Source: Sinohyriopsis cumingii
Taxonomy: Eukaryota > Mollusca > Bivalvia > Unionida > Unionidae
DNA: 64,000 bases
Assembly (NCBI GenBank): GCA_028554795.2
Contig: CM068831.1
Span: 34,163,644 to 34,227,643 of the forward strand
Reading direction: 5' to 3'
The position numbers and the translations under genes are program-made. Of this stretch, positions 54,498 through 64,000 are shown one piece after another (the first letter of the stretch is position 1; each line of letters starts with the position of its first letter). Under the pieces are notes generated by a model. It did not search any database and was not told the DNA's origin. It saw only the letters and a list, made by a program, of their open reading frames with translations.

Positions 54498-54980
54498 TAG
54501 AGAAAGATTATGGTATCTGGGACAGGTTTTGAATACGTGGTCCAGTGTTTCTGCAGCAGGGCAATGTGGACAGTTAGTAGTTCGGTTCAATTCCTTCCTG
54601 AGATGTTTCCTAAAGCTGTATCGGAGTAAAGTTGTTCCTGTTTTGATCCTATTGATAATTCGGATGTCCACGATTTCCAGTATTTTAGGGGTCTTGATTA
54701 CCCTTGTGGCCTCTTTTTGCAGTTGGTATAAATGTCTGTCCTTGTTGGTGTTGTCCCAGAGCTGCTGCCATTTCTTATTCATTTTGCTTCTTATCTGGCT
54801 ATATATCTCGTATACATTGTAATTAAGTGTTTCTGTTATATTGTTCAGGAGATTGTAGTTCGCTCTTCGGTCAGCTTTATCGTTGCCAGTCAGATTGATG
54901 TGAGAAAGTACCCATAGGAATTCGATGGTTTGTTGTTTATCCTCGATCTCCCTGATGGATATCAGGGTGTCTTCCAGCAT
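54432..54980 (-). mobile_element. LINE fragment with RNase H domain end
   Basis: The frame holds the end of an RNase H domain (FLWVLSHINLTGNDKADRRA, the His-Gly-Asn-Asp signature region with Gly-Val changed), a helical linker, and a C-terminal CCHC-like zinc motif (CPHCPAAETLDHVFKTCPRY). This order is known from I/Jockey-related LINE ORF2 proteins. A (GA)n microsatellite (54462-54503) replaces the normal end. Confidence 0.75.
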
Positions 54981-55054
54981 ATTTGCTCTACTGATGAAGA
55001 TAAATTTGTTATTGATAATGACCTTGATAATGAAAAATCCACAAAATTAAATCT

Positions 55055-55535
55055 GAACCAGTGAATTGGTCAAGGCCAGTTTATCCAGTACCACTACCTT
55101 CATATTCTTTATTAAAAACGGAAAGGCTTCGTAATAATATTGAATTATTACGAAATATAATATCAAATCTGATTATAATTAATATTAGTCAGTTAAATGA
55201 ACTAAAATCCTCGTTAAAATTGGAACGATATAAACTAGACTACGAAAATAAATAATTACTTATTGAGATAAGAAACGCTTAAAGCAATAAATAATACATA
55301 TGAGAGAGAAATAAAAAGAAAAAACTCTCGAGAGATATCATTTATCGGATCAAAGTTCGAGCATGATACGAATATATTGAAAGAGAGATTAATAGAATGA
55401 AAGTTGATGACAAAATAAAACATCAAACAATTTTGGTTAATATTAAACATAAAAAACGAGTCGATGAAGAACTTTCAACAGAGAATGAAGAATTATTGAG
55501 AAGGACAGATGAGATTCCCAAGGATATATAATTAC
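55055..55535 (+). other. Open, Lys/Glu-rich remnant, possibly of a third Polinton
   Basis: A 64-codon frame at 55061-55255 (WSRPVYPVPLPSYSLLKTER start) and a following broken helical stretch. Composition differs from the surrounding host DNA. It lies just outside the polymerase remnant at 56233 and may belong to the same dead element, but no family is recognised. Confidence 0.3.
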
Positions 55536-55599
55536 TAGTTGGTAATAATACTACTAATAATCATAATAATCATAATAAAGCGACAAAAGAGATATTACG

Positions 55600-56047
55600 A
55601 AACTTATTTATTTTTTCCTTCCCCGAACTTTATTGTTTTCTTTCTTCCTTTCCTTGACTTGGCAAGATTGTCATCACTGATCATGTCATTGTTAACTATT
55701 TCATTAACAATCAACTTTGCTCATATTTCCTCTTGTGTTAGTGGTCTATGAAGAAATTCGTCTATTTTGTCTATTGAGAGAGATAATATGTTGCATGGTT
55801 GAGTAACCTCTTCTTAAAACTCTTCATTAACCTTCATCAGTGATAACATCTTCAAGTCAGTTGTTTTACCGATAATAGGCACGATTTCTACACCAATGAT
55901 TACAAACGTGGTGTTTGATTCTTTCGGTTGCATAAAATATTTTTCACCATTTAGCCCATGAATAAGTTTGTTGTAGACATAATCATCGTTGTTGTCTTTG
56001 TGAAGATCTAGTATATTTAATGCGGTTAAATCGTTTACTGAACTCAT
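55600..56047 (-). pseudogene. Unknown small protein with two stops, beside Polinton-type polymerase
   Basis: From ATG 56047 the frame reads about 77 codons, a stop, then ~45 codons, another stop, and an Arg/Lys-rich end (KSRKGRKKTIKFGEGKNK). The three parts are in the same frame, so this was a protein of about 145 residues with two nonsense changes. Its start is separated from the polymerase remnant by a (TA)n tract, in divergent arrangement. No function is recognised. Confidence 0.45.
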
Positions 56048-56049
56048 TA

Positions 56050-56050
<1 letters not shown>

Positions 56051-56122
<72 letters not shown>
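56051..56122. repeat. (TA)n microsatellite
   Basis: About 36 uninterrupted TA units between the divergent remnants at 56047 and 56233. Confidence 0.95.
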
Positions 56123-56126
<4 letters not shown>

Positions 56127-56232
56127 CAGCCAAATGTTCAATTTTGAAATAGAAATAAATTCTGTATAAGTATATAGTATATAATTGTTGTAAAGACGAA
56201 ATACAATCCCCGTATTACTGTAACACAAATGA

Positions 56233-59170
56233 ATGACGAATGAATATCCGACCCTTATAGAGAAAACAGTACAATATCCAAAATCAACTGTTGATTTAGA
56301 TCGTTTCAAAAATGACATTGAAAAAGCGATCATGGGAAAACAAAAAACTCGTTTCACACAAGTAATTCTAGAAATAGAATTTGCGCCTAAATTAAGACAA
56401 ACAACTGAAAGAACTAAATTTACCAGAGACGATTTTATAAACAATTTAACGAGTGGGTATCATCTGTTGTCTGGAAAACCTGTAAGGTATCCAGGGTCAG
56501 ATGTTGAGCTCGATCATTTACACACAAAAAAATATTGATTCACTCAGACAATAAAAAGTACAATTGACGTTGATTAATTCATCGTTTGAGGGGTTTAATA
56601 AAACCTTTCAAATGGTCCTTCAAAACACAAAAATCAATTTAAAACGTATTATGACATCCATTTTGCATGACAATCCAAGCATCAACATGAATGTAGAGTG
56701 ACAGGTTATGTTTGGGCATGATGTTGATGTTAAAGCATGTGGTGAATATTACTGGTACTGTTCTGTTAAATGACAATATTGAAATACTTGCTGATCAAAT
56801 ACTTGAGAAATATGATAATCTCGTTGATTAATATACATCATTTGGTTCTGATTGGTTTTCATTGAGATGTTAAAAATATTGATTCATGTCCATAAATATG
56901 ACCCTCTACGTGTCGGTAATGTTGTTGAGTTCCCAGACAAAATGAAGAACATACAGTGTTGCATAAATGTTTTTTACAGATGATAATAAGTGTATATAGT
57001 TTCAAATTCTAGCAGCATTGTTTCCTGGTAGCAGAAATCCAAACATTGCCTCTAACTATAAACATCATGAATTGAGACTATATTTGTCTTGAATAATCGT
57101 TCCAACACCAATATCACAGATCTATATTATATATAAATATAATCTTGATCCGTTACCAGGTGGGATTAATGTATTTGGTGGTGATGATGTTGATACAATA
57201 TTTCCAAGACGAATCTCAAAGAAAGCATATAGTAAAACGGTTAATCAGTTGTTATACAAAAACATTATGCGCTGATAAAAAATGTTAATCTGTTAGCAGG
57301 AAAAGAGTTTGACAAACATCGATACCAAAGAGTATTTCTGTTTTCGTTGTTTATGGTGTTTTTAAAAATGAAAATCTATTCCTGAAACATAATAAATATT
57401 GAATTCATCAACAACGCACACCACTGCCGAAAGAAAAAGAAACAAATTCTAAAATGTATCAGCTATGAAAGAGTTTGTGATAGGATTCACGATTATGTAC
57501 GATTCTGACTCCATTAAAGAGTTAATTCCTGAGGAAATTAATTCTGCTGGATCGCGAATAACCACGCATGCATATAAACACATTGCAGTCTCTGTTGCTT
57601 ATAAAGTCACCCGTGTGGTTAAACATGTGTTATCTGAGCCGGTTAAAATCTACCGACGAAGAAGTAAAAAGGATGAAGAACCAGCTGTTTGGTTACTAAA
57701 CAATCTTTTTAGTGAAGCATCAAAACGATTTCAACGTCTTTCAAATCCATTTCCTATGAACCAATTAACCCCAGAGCAGCAGAATCAATACAAAAATATG
57801 CAGGTTGTCATATTTCTGTAAAACCGTTTTCATCAGCTGATGCTGAAGCATTAAGAGATGATATTTGTATAAACCACATGGTCACTGTCATCTTACTGGG
57901 GAATATATCGGGGACCTGAACATAATCTGTAATCTAACATTTCACGCGCTGGATTTCGTTCCTTGTGTTGCACATACTTTTAGAATCTATGATGGCCATT
58001 TTATCATATCAGTGTTAGGTCATCCTGGTATTATTAAATTGTGTAATAGCCTCAAACTAGATGGTATCTCAAACAACGCTGAAACATTTATGTCGCTGAC
58101 AGTTGGGACACATCGTTTTATTGATAGTCTGCAATGCATGAACTCAGCGTTTAACTCTCTAGTAATAAAATTGTAAGGACTTTCCATAGCTGGTAGGACA
58201 TTATGGTGAACGAGCGGTGTTAATGAAGCAGAAAAGCATTTTCACATATGAGTATTAAATATTACTGCTAGATCATGATACATTTTATTCTTCGCTGTCA
58301 GTTGAAAACATATCTGATGATGATTATAAATATGCACATCGAGTCTGGCAAGAATTCAGTTGTGCATTGGTGACTATTTAGATTTATATTTGATACAAGA
58401 TGTTTTGTTAATCGACGATATATTCCCGAAATTTCGTCGACAAGTATTTACAAGTATAAGCTAGAACCTTGCTGGTATTTATTATCACCTGGTTTATCAT
58501 GGGATGCAATATTCAAGCTTACCAGAGTGTAAGTTTAATTAATAACAGAACCTGATATGTCCTATTTTATTGAAAATGGGATTCGTGTTGGAATCAATGC
58601 TGTAAAAAAAAATGCGCGTGGTAATAATGCATATTTATCTTATTGCGATCCTTCTAAACCAACTAAATATATTTTATAATAACCTGTACGGATTGGACAG
58701 TGTATTCACAAATGCCTTATGGTTGTGTCGGATGGTAAACTGTAGAAAATGTTCTCATAGAAAGTAAAAATATCATTGTATATCTTACCGAGTTTTATTT
58801 TACTTAATTCGTTGAAGTCGATGCTGGTTATCCTGAATCGTTTCATTATCATCATAATGATTATCCTTTCATGGCTGAAATAAATGACAGTACCATATTC
58901 TCTATTGTCCGAAGAACATTATCACACCGGCGAAGAAATTCGTGTTCAGTTGAAAAATTAGTCCGAAATTTTTTGAGTATACACAATTATCTTTATCATT
59001 ATAGAATTCGTATACAGTCGTTTGATAATGGACTTATTCTCAGAAACATTCATCTAATATTAAAACTAAAACAATCACGATGGATAGGTTTATTAAGCAC
59101 TGAATTCGTTTTATGATTTTTAATCATAATGAGATTTTCATTGATAGGTTACTGGAATCGTCATACTAAA
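56233..59170 (+). pseudogene. Protein-primed family-B polymerase of a conventional Polinton (Pol3), decayed
   Basis: Fragments follow the usual Polinton polymerase order in several frames. N-terminal KTRFTQVILEIEF and TKFTRDDFINNLTSGYHLLSGKP come first. QILAALFPGSRNPN is at about 57001 and NVNLLAGKEFDKHRYQRVF at about 57280. HGHCHLTGEYIGDLNIICNL, ISNNAETFMSLTVG and RFIDSLQCMNSAF (exonuclease region) lie in 57865-58176. CWYLLSPGLSWDAIFKLT is at about 58470, NNLYG (motif A region) near 58680, DAGYPESFHYHHNDYPFMAE near 58820, and IHLILKLKQSRW at about 59055. The gene stops before motifs B and C because other DNA begins near 59170. More than ten lesions. It is unlike the Pol1/Pol2 polymerase and belongs to a different lineage. 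Confidence 0.78.
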
Positions 59171-59360
59171 AGTAGAAGTGATAGTGCTGAGACCATCGAA
59201 CATGTTCCAGGAAAGCTGAGTCTTTCTGATCCCTCCCGTGTAGTGACATACCGAACCTGAAACACTTCACATTATCATCTTCGCCCAAATAGATAAATCC
59301 AGCTCTGGCAAATTCTTGGGGTGGTGGGGTGGTGTACGTCATCCCAGATAGATGGGCCAC
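59166..59360 (-). pseudogene. Decayed BIR (IAP-type) domain fragment
   Basis: The peptide EFARAGFIYLGEDDNVKCFR ... LEHVRWSQHYHFY fits the BIR fold pattern GFYYLG..D.V.C..C......D.P...HARWFP.C.F. Of the zinc ligands, only the first Cys and the His remain. The second Cys is replaced in CFRF and the last is missing in HYHF, so it is unlikely to fold. BIR proteins occur as expanded IAP families in molluscs and in some large DNA viruses and Polintons. Here it lies just downstream of the - strand polymerase remnant. Confidence 0.65.
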
Positions 59361-59725
59361 TTTCCTTAGAAGGATTGGAATTGACGTTCATAGTCGCAGT
59401 ATTCAGACAAGTGCACAGGAAACGAATATTCTTATTTCACAGACTCATTTTAATGAGGCCACGGTGATACATAAAGCAGTTTCCTCAGGCATGGATGACA
59501 TCCATAGTGTGTTAGGTGTTCGGTTGTATGGCGTTGAGGATGAAAACCAGCAAAGAGTCCACGATAACTAGTGGCATCGTTTTCTCATTCATCGGGTTTG
59601 ACACGCACATTATCACTTTCCATGGTAGGTGTATTAGTAGTAGTAGTCATAGGGAAGTTCCCATGATGTCGTGCTGCATCGCTATGTCGCAATCTCAAGG
59701 CACAGCATCTTACTCGGCGTAAGAA

Positions 59726-61905
59726 TTACTGAACCTGAATCGCGTATGTATGAAAGTAGCAATCTGTCTCGCTTGGTGTATGTAATTGCACTGAACCATC
59801 GGTCTTGGAAGTTTTCCACTTTATATGCTGACCAATATCATCGTGTCCGTACGGTGTCCGTAAGGTAAAATGAAGTGACTGGTAAGTCACACTCACTTCT
59901 GGAACACGATTTGAATACGATTTTTTCCATGGGTCGACTGACAATTTAATGTTTGGGTAAACGTACAATCTAGTGCGGTTCGTAGGTACTCACTTTAGAA
60001 TGATGACCCTCTCCAGATTGCAATGCTTCTTTCAGCAGGCCATAGTTCACCGCTTGACTGGTGCGATAATGTAGAGTCAATCCTTTCACTTTACACTCCG
60101 TGTGCACTTATCCTTGTTTGTCCTGTATTTGTAGCCGTACTTACTATGACCTCCACTAGCAAAGTTTAGAATTTTGTCGTCGGGGTGCTCGTCCGTCTAG
60201 GCTTCTAAAAGGTCTCCTTCGATGGCAGGTTGACGGTGATCATTATAGATGCAACTGTGTGTGTCAACGCGGGCACACGATCTCATAACTTCTCTAAGGC
60301 TTGGTACAATTTTAAAATAGCATGCTCTGTCACGTAGGCCGCAATGATGACATTTCCAAAATTCGTCGGTCTCTACAAATTCAAGTTCTTCTTCGTAATT
60401 GATTAGGATCAAGTCTTCACTAACGACGTCCACGTGTTTCCTGTATTTGGTTTTGTCGCGAATCATCTGGAAGTAGCGTGAATGTTCTGTCAAATACACC
60501 GTCTTGGGTAAACACGGTGTTGTGCCATTTTTCCCCACAAACAATTCAATATTGCTTTGGCAAACAACTGAGATCCTTCGCTTTTCTCGATGTGGTCTAA
60601 AGTGATGCTTTCTTGGTCACAGTAGTTGTCTTTGAATTTGTTTTAGTCTTCAGAAGTGTGGCACCAGGAAGGATAGCCGCTGTCTTCTTATTTCAGTTTT
60701 GAAAAGGCATCCACGTAGTCTATGGAAATGTCTCTTCACACTTGTGGCACTGTCCTGTTTTGGGAAAGTGGTAAATTTCGTACACTTCTAACAGTTGGTA
60801 TCCCTGCTCCGGAGTTTTAAACAATTCCACGCTGAGCCACGTTATTGTCAATGCTTGTTCTTTTTGAGTGTGAGGTCAATGTTTTTCTTGGTTGCATGTG
60901 TTGAGCGTGTGTGATTTGGAGTTTTAACGTAGCTTTAACAATTTTGCAGTCATATAGCTACGATATATGCAATGTGGCAGTTTATAGTGCTGTCTAGCTC
61001 GAGGACATCATGCCGCAGACAAATAGCACAATGTCCCATCCAGTCACATTATCCTGACTCCATGAGGACCAGTCTCACATAACCTCTTAATGCTGAGTGC
61101 CAAGCGACGGAGCTGTTAATACATTTTTATAAGTCTTTTGTTTTACTCAGCCAGAAATCGAACTCACGACCTTCCGCGTCCGAGGTGGACGCTCTAACCA
61201 CTAGGCCACCAGAGCGGTGTGCATGTCTCGGCACGAGTACGGCACAATGAAAACATCAGTTTTCCCTGGGAATGGTAAGGTAAAACGGGATCATACAAGT
61301 CCGTGAGAGGAAAGACTTTGTACTTGATGAATCGGTTGTTATTGTTAAATGTTTTCCATGTCAATGCTGACAAGTTGTGCATGCACTTGTATTTGTCCTT
61401 TGTCAAGACGTGGTTTAAATGCCAAACATGCCTCACCTTTCCATCAAAATGATTGTGTTGCTCTCGATTGTTATAACCATAGTCACATGTCTTACAATAA
61501 CAACTGTATTGCATACATCCGGGGAGACTTCTAATGATGTAAAAATGGTCATCGTGAAGATAGACATGAATGTATTTTCTGCCTATGAAATGTTCGCCTC
61601 GAAACAACATGGCCACGCAATTCGTGTGGGTGCACTTTCAATGTGTAGCTGCAGTCAAGACGTCTTGCAATTTTTGCATTTCAGGAATAATGCCACAGGC
61701 TGTGTCTTTGGGTAGAAGGTTCTACGTTAGTCTACATCTTGTGACGACAACAGGTGAATGTAATGTGGTGAACCGCGGACGTTTAAATTGGAAAGTGGAT
61801 CGAAACGGAGTGACTTCTTTCATCAATCCTAATACTCGTTACAAGTTTTCTTTCCGGAGAACCTTCAGACACAGCGCGGAGTCTGTCTTCCAATCAGAAA
61901 AGAGC
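59726..61905 (-). pseudogene. Second conventional Polinton/adintovirus-type polymerase, decayed, split by a SINE
   Basis: Read on the - strand, the N-terminal part (61905-61220) has FRGEHFIGRKYIHVYLHDDH, a CYCKTCDYGYNN zinc motif, and then, after a deletion, IKYKVFPLTDLYDPVLPYHS and KLMFSLCRTRAET from the palm region. A tRNA-SINE occupies about 60905-61216. Beyond it come YQLLEVYEIYHFPKTGQ (about 60790), AKAILNCLWGKMAQH (motif B, about 60575), INYEEELEFVET and VDTHSCIYN (motif C, with the second Asp replaced by His, about 60250), then GGHSKYGYKYRTNKDK and a C-terminal TPYG region (59830). Many frameshifts. Orientation is opposite to the polymerase at 56233. Confidence 0.75.
60905..61216 (-). 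mobile_element. tRNA-derived SINE
   Basis: The - strand head is tRNA-like: an A box TGGCCTAGTGG (complement of 61198-61208) and a B-box-like GAGTTCGATTTC (complement of 61154-61165), correctly spaced at about 33 bp. A ~230-bp unrelated body follows with GCTTGGCACTCAGCATTAAG and GTCTGCGGCATGATG. It interrupts the - strand polymerase remnant between two segments that are neighbours in intact relatives. It is not a functional tRNA gene: no acceptor stem closes. Confidence 0.75.
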
Positions 61906-61919
61906 TTCCTGTGACGTCA

Positions 61920-62700
61920 CATTCCATATATAGGTGAATTAGTGTCTTTGCCAGTGAAATGGTGTGATTTTGTTAGAAATTGACGGAAACTATGAAGGCG
62001 ATGAATTGAGGTTGATCGACTGTAGAAACGAGGATAGATGGCATATCAGCAGCAACTAAATCAAACACAGTCCTTCTGCCAGAAGAAAACAATTTTAAAT
62101 GGGATTTAGTGGAGTTTGTTCTGGCACCAGTACCTTTGCCGCCTTCTCCGTCCATAACAAAAATACAAATTTTTAGACAGAGACAGAAAGAATAATTAGA
62201 GAAACAGCAGAAAGAAGCAGAACAAGCCTTTATCAATCATCAGCAACAGCAAGAACAGGAGGCAATAAGAAAACGAGAGGAAGAAGAAGAAGCAGAACAG
62301 ACATATGGTCTAGGAGAGAAGGAGCTGAAGCTAAAATACAGGCACAGTTAGAAAGCAATAAGAGATTTTAATATTGGGTATGCAAATGTATCAGTCAGAA
62401 GAAATGATAATGTCTATGTTTTAATAATATATTACGGATATTTGTAATAATAGTAGCTTTCTCGTACATTATAACATGGTTACGAAACACGTTGTCAAAA
62501 CAAGGTACAATATCAATCTAAAATTGTCATCAAATGACTTCACATTAGGATTCAATAACGTAATTACCCATGTTCCAAAATAACCTATTCCAGTAGTAAA
62601 TGAAGATTATGTAAAATTGATCAAGAACCAAAACAGAACGAAACTAAAATTTATGTCGATTGACGATCGTTCATATTATGGATTGGAAACTAAGGACACG
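61920..62700 (+). other. Possible further remnant of a Polinton-like element
   Basis: Several broken open stretches lie on +. One is a Gln/Glu-rich helical run (62170-62330) beginning after FKWDLVEFVLAPVPLPPSPS. Another begins at ATG 62477 (KTRYNINLKLSSNDFTLGFN) with a stop at 62580 and continues to KFMSIDDRSYYGLET. Composition resembles structural genes of such elements, but I recognise no family. Confidence 0.3.
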
Positions 62701-62727
62701 TAAAATATGTAACAGATTATGTCCAAC

Positions 62728-62822
62728 TTAGTACCAGTAATACCAGTAATACCAGTAATATCGGTAATACCATTAATACTAGTAATACCATTAATACCAT
62801 TAATACCAGTAATACCAGTTAT
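62728..62822. repeat. 9-bp minisatellite (AATACCAGT)n
   Basis: About ten degenerate units of AATACCAGT/AATACCATT. The Ile-Thr-Gly-rich frame over it on the - strand is a translation of the repeat. Confidence 0.9.
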
Positions 62823-64000
62823 GACTGATATTGCCTTGTCAACAAAATTCTTTAAGTAAGATGAAAGGAATTCAATCCTTGTTGTAAATTCGTCAGTGAA
62901 TAAAAACACCTGGAATACAGATTAGCAGTAATAACTATTTCTGCAGCAATTATGGTAATGGTTACATCCTGTATTTAAACAGAAATTGAACTATTCCTGC
63001 CAACAGTAGCGTCTAACTAATGTTGGAATTTACTTCCTGTATTGTCCATTTCATGATACGTTCTTATTGTACTGTACTCCAATATTCTTCTATATAAATT
63101 GTATCGCTCAGCAACATAATTTGCAACTTCTTTATGTCATTATCGTCTGGCTTTCCTCACAGCTTTTATCGGAGCATTTTGTTTAATAGTTTTCTCTTAA
63201 ACACATTGACTAGGAAGTCAGGTTCATCATCTCTGTTTAGATTTGTATAATTCTACCAAGAAACATTATTCAATCTGGAATGTTTAGATTTGTCAACCTG
63301 GTTTGACACAATTTGCTGCATTATCATTTACTCAATTATTTTGTTGTCTACCTATGAGTTTCAAGAACATCGTTAGATACATCATTAGCTATGAAAAATA
63401 GCTTCAACAGTTTTGAGGTAGTTTAATCATTATCATATGTATCAAATTCCTCTCACAGCTTTCTGCCGTTTTAATCTGTTGAAATGGACACAAATTTGAT
63501 CTGGAAGTATGATTAGTTGAAAAGTGTAGAGGTTTTTTAATTATTGGTTATGCATTATCTCAAAAATACTTTAATATAATGGAAAACACACAAGTATGCA
63601 GAACATATGTCTTGTCTGGAAATGCTTGATCAGACGAAATATTTCTGACTTTTTTTGATACTCTCATCCTGGCTGAAACACATGTGAATTGTAAATTTAT
63701 ATCAGGTTACGATCAGAATTCTTTGTAAACATAACTAAGATCTAATAGGTTTCAATGCTGCATAACATTTATACCATTTTAATTAAACATACTTGTGTCA
63801 ATGTTAAGAGTTCATTTGACAATGCTCAAGCATATTAAACCGAGGGAGATTAATGAATTCACACAGGTCGTAGAAATGATACAATATTGTGATAAACATG
63901 ATCCTTCTCTGCAAACTTCATTCTGTCGACGTAATTCCTATAGGTCGTAATTTTAAAAGATATATAATTTAAACACACGATATGATGCCGATGCCTTTGT
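62823..64000. other. Host intergenic DNA, nothing recognised
   Basis: AT-rich, with stops in all frames. No repeat, RNA gene or transposon end found. Confidence 0.6.

Noticed and set aside
55983..56444. 153-codon - strand frame
   Set aside because: Runs through the (TA)n tract and antisense to the polymerase remnant starting at 56233.
61141..61216. Functional tRNA gene
   Set aside because: A and B boxes are present, but there is no closing acceptor stem, and a SINE body follows directly.
1..64000. Free viral genome or prokaryotic contig
   Set aside because: Microsatellites, LINE and SINE remnants, target-site duplications and decayed copies show an integrated eukaryotic context.

Overview
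This window is animal (invertebrate metazoan) genomic DNA carrying an unusually clear nest of mobile elements. AT-rich intergenic DNA, many simple-sequence tracts, degenerate non-LTR retrotransposons, a tRNA-derived SINE and a BIR (IAP-type) fragment all point to a eukaryote. A mollusc or other lophotrochozoan is my best guess, but no host gene is complete enough to fix the species.

Layout. 1-3068 is host DNA with no recognisable gene. 3069-5468 is a 2,400-bp DDE-type DNA transposon (ends CACTGG/CCAGTG, TAA target duplication) with one 562-aa ORF. 5899-38761 is an old, decayed Polinton/Maverick (here Pol1) with 172-bp terminal inverted repeats (TIRs). Inside the Pol1 helicase region sits a second, nearly identical copy of the 2.4-kb transposon (18427-20790 plus 35595-35630). 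Inside that copy sits a second, much better preserved Polinton (Pol2, 20791-35586, 14,796 bp). The order of events was therefore Pol1, then the transposon, then Pol2. Removing Pol2 plus one 8-bp duplication, and then the transposon plus one TAA, makes Pol1 about 15.66 kb long with collinear genes in the opposite orientation to Pol2.

Pol2 is a virus-like element. Its left half holds a packaging ATPase (-), then a tight + strand cluster of zinc-ribbon protein, parvovirus-type phospholipase A2 and retroviral-type integrase. The integrase converges on a very large - strand gene in which a protein-primed family-B DNA polymerase is fused to a superfamily-1 helicase. A Cys-rich zinc protein, a NUMOD/HNH endonuclease and a small unknown gene follow on the + strand. 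The right half is one continuous - strand virion block: two accessory virion-type proteins, a pVI-like protein, the major capsid protein, a pX/mu-like protein, an adenain-like protease, a coiled-coil fibre with a C1q-like head, a two-helix membrane protein and a penton-like minor capsid protein. Pol2 has few lesions: one TAG in the polymerase and single-base frameshifts in the HNH, 27042 and fibre genes. Pol1 has the same gene set, heavily mutated, with two internal tandem duplications and a roughly 1.4-kb foreign insert.

38762-55000 is host intergenic DNA with microsatellites, a diverged 1.3-kb tandem duplication (43862-46812), a CR1/L2-type LINE 3' end (52260-53345) and an RNase H-bearing LINE fragment (54432-54980). 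55000-62700 is a graveyard of other Polinton-like elements: two degraded polymerase genes of a different, more conventional type on opposite strands, one of them split by a tRNA-SINE, and a decayed BIR domain. The rest shows nothing recognisable.
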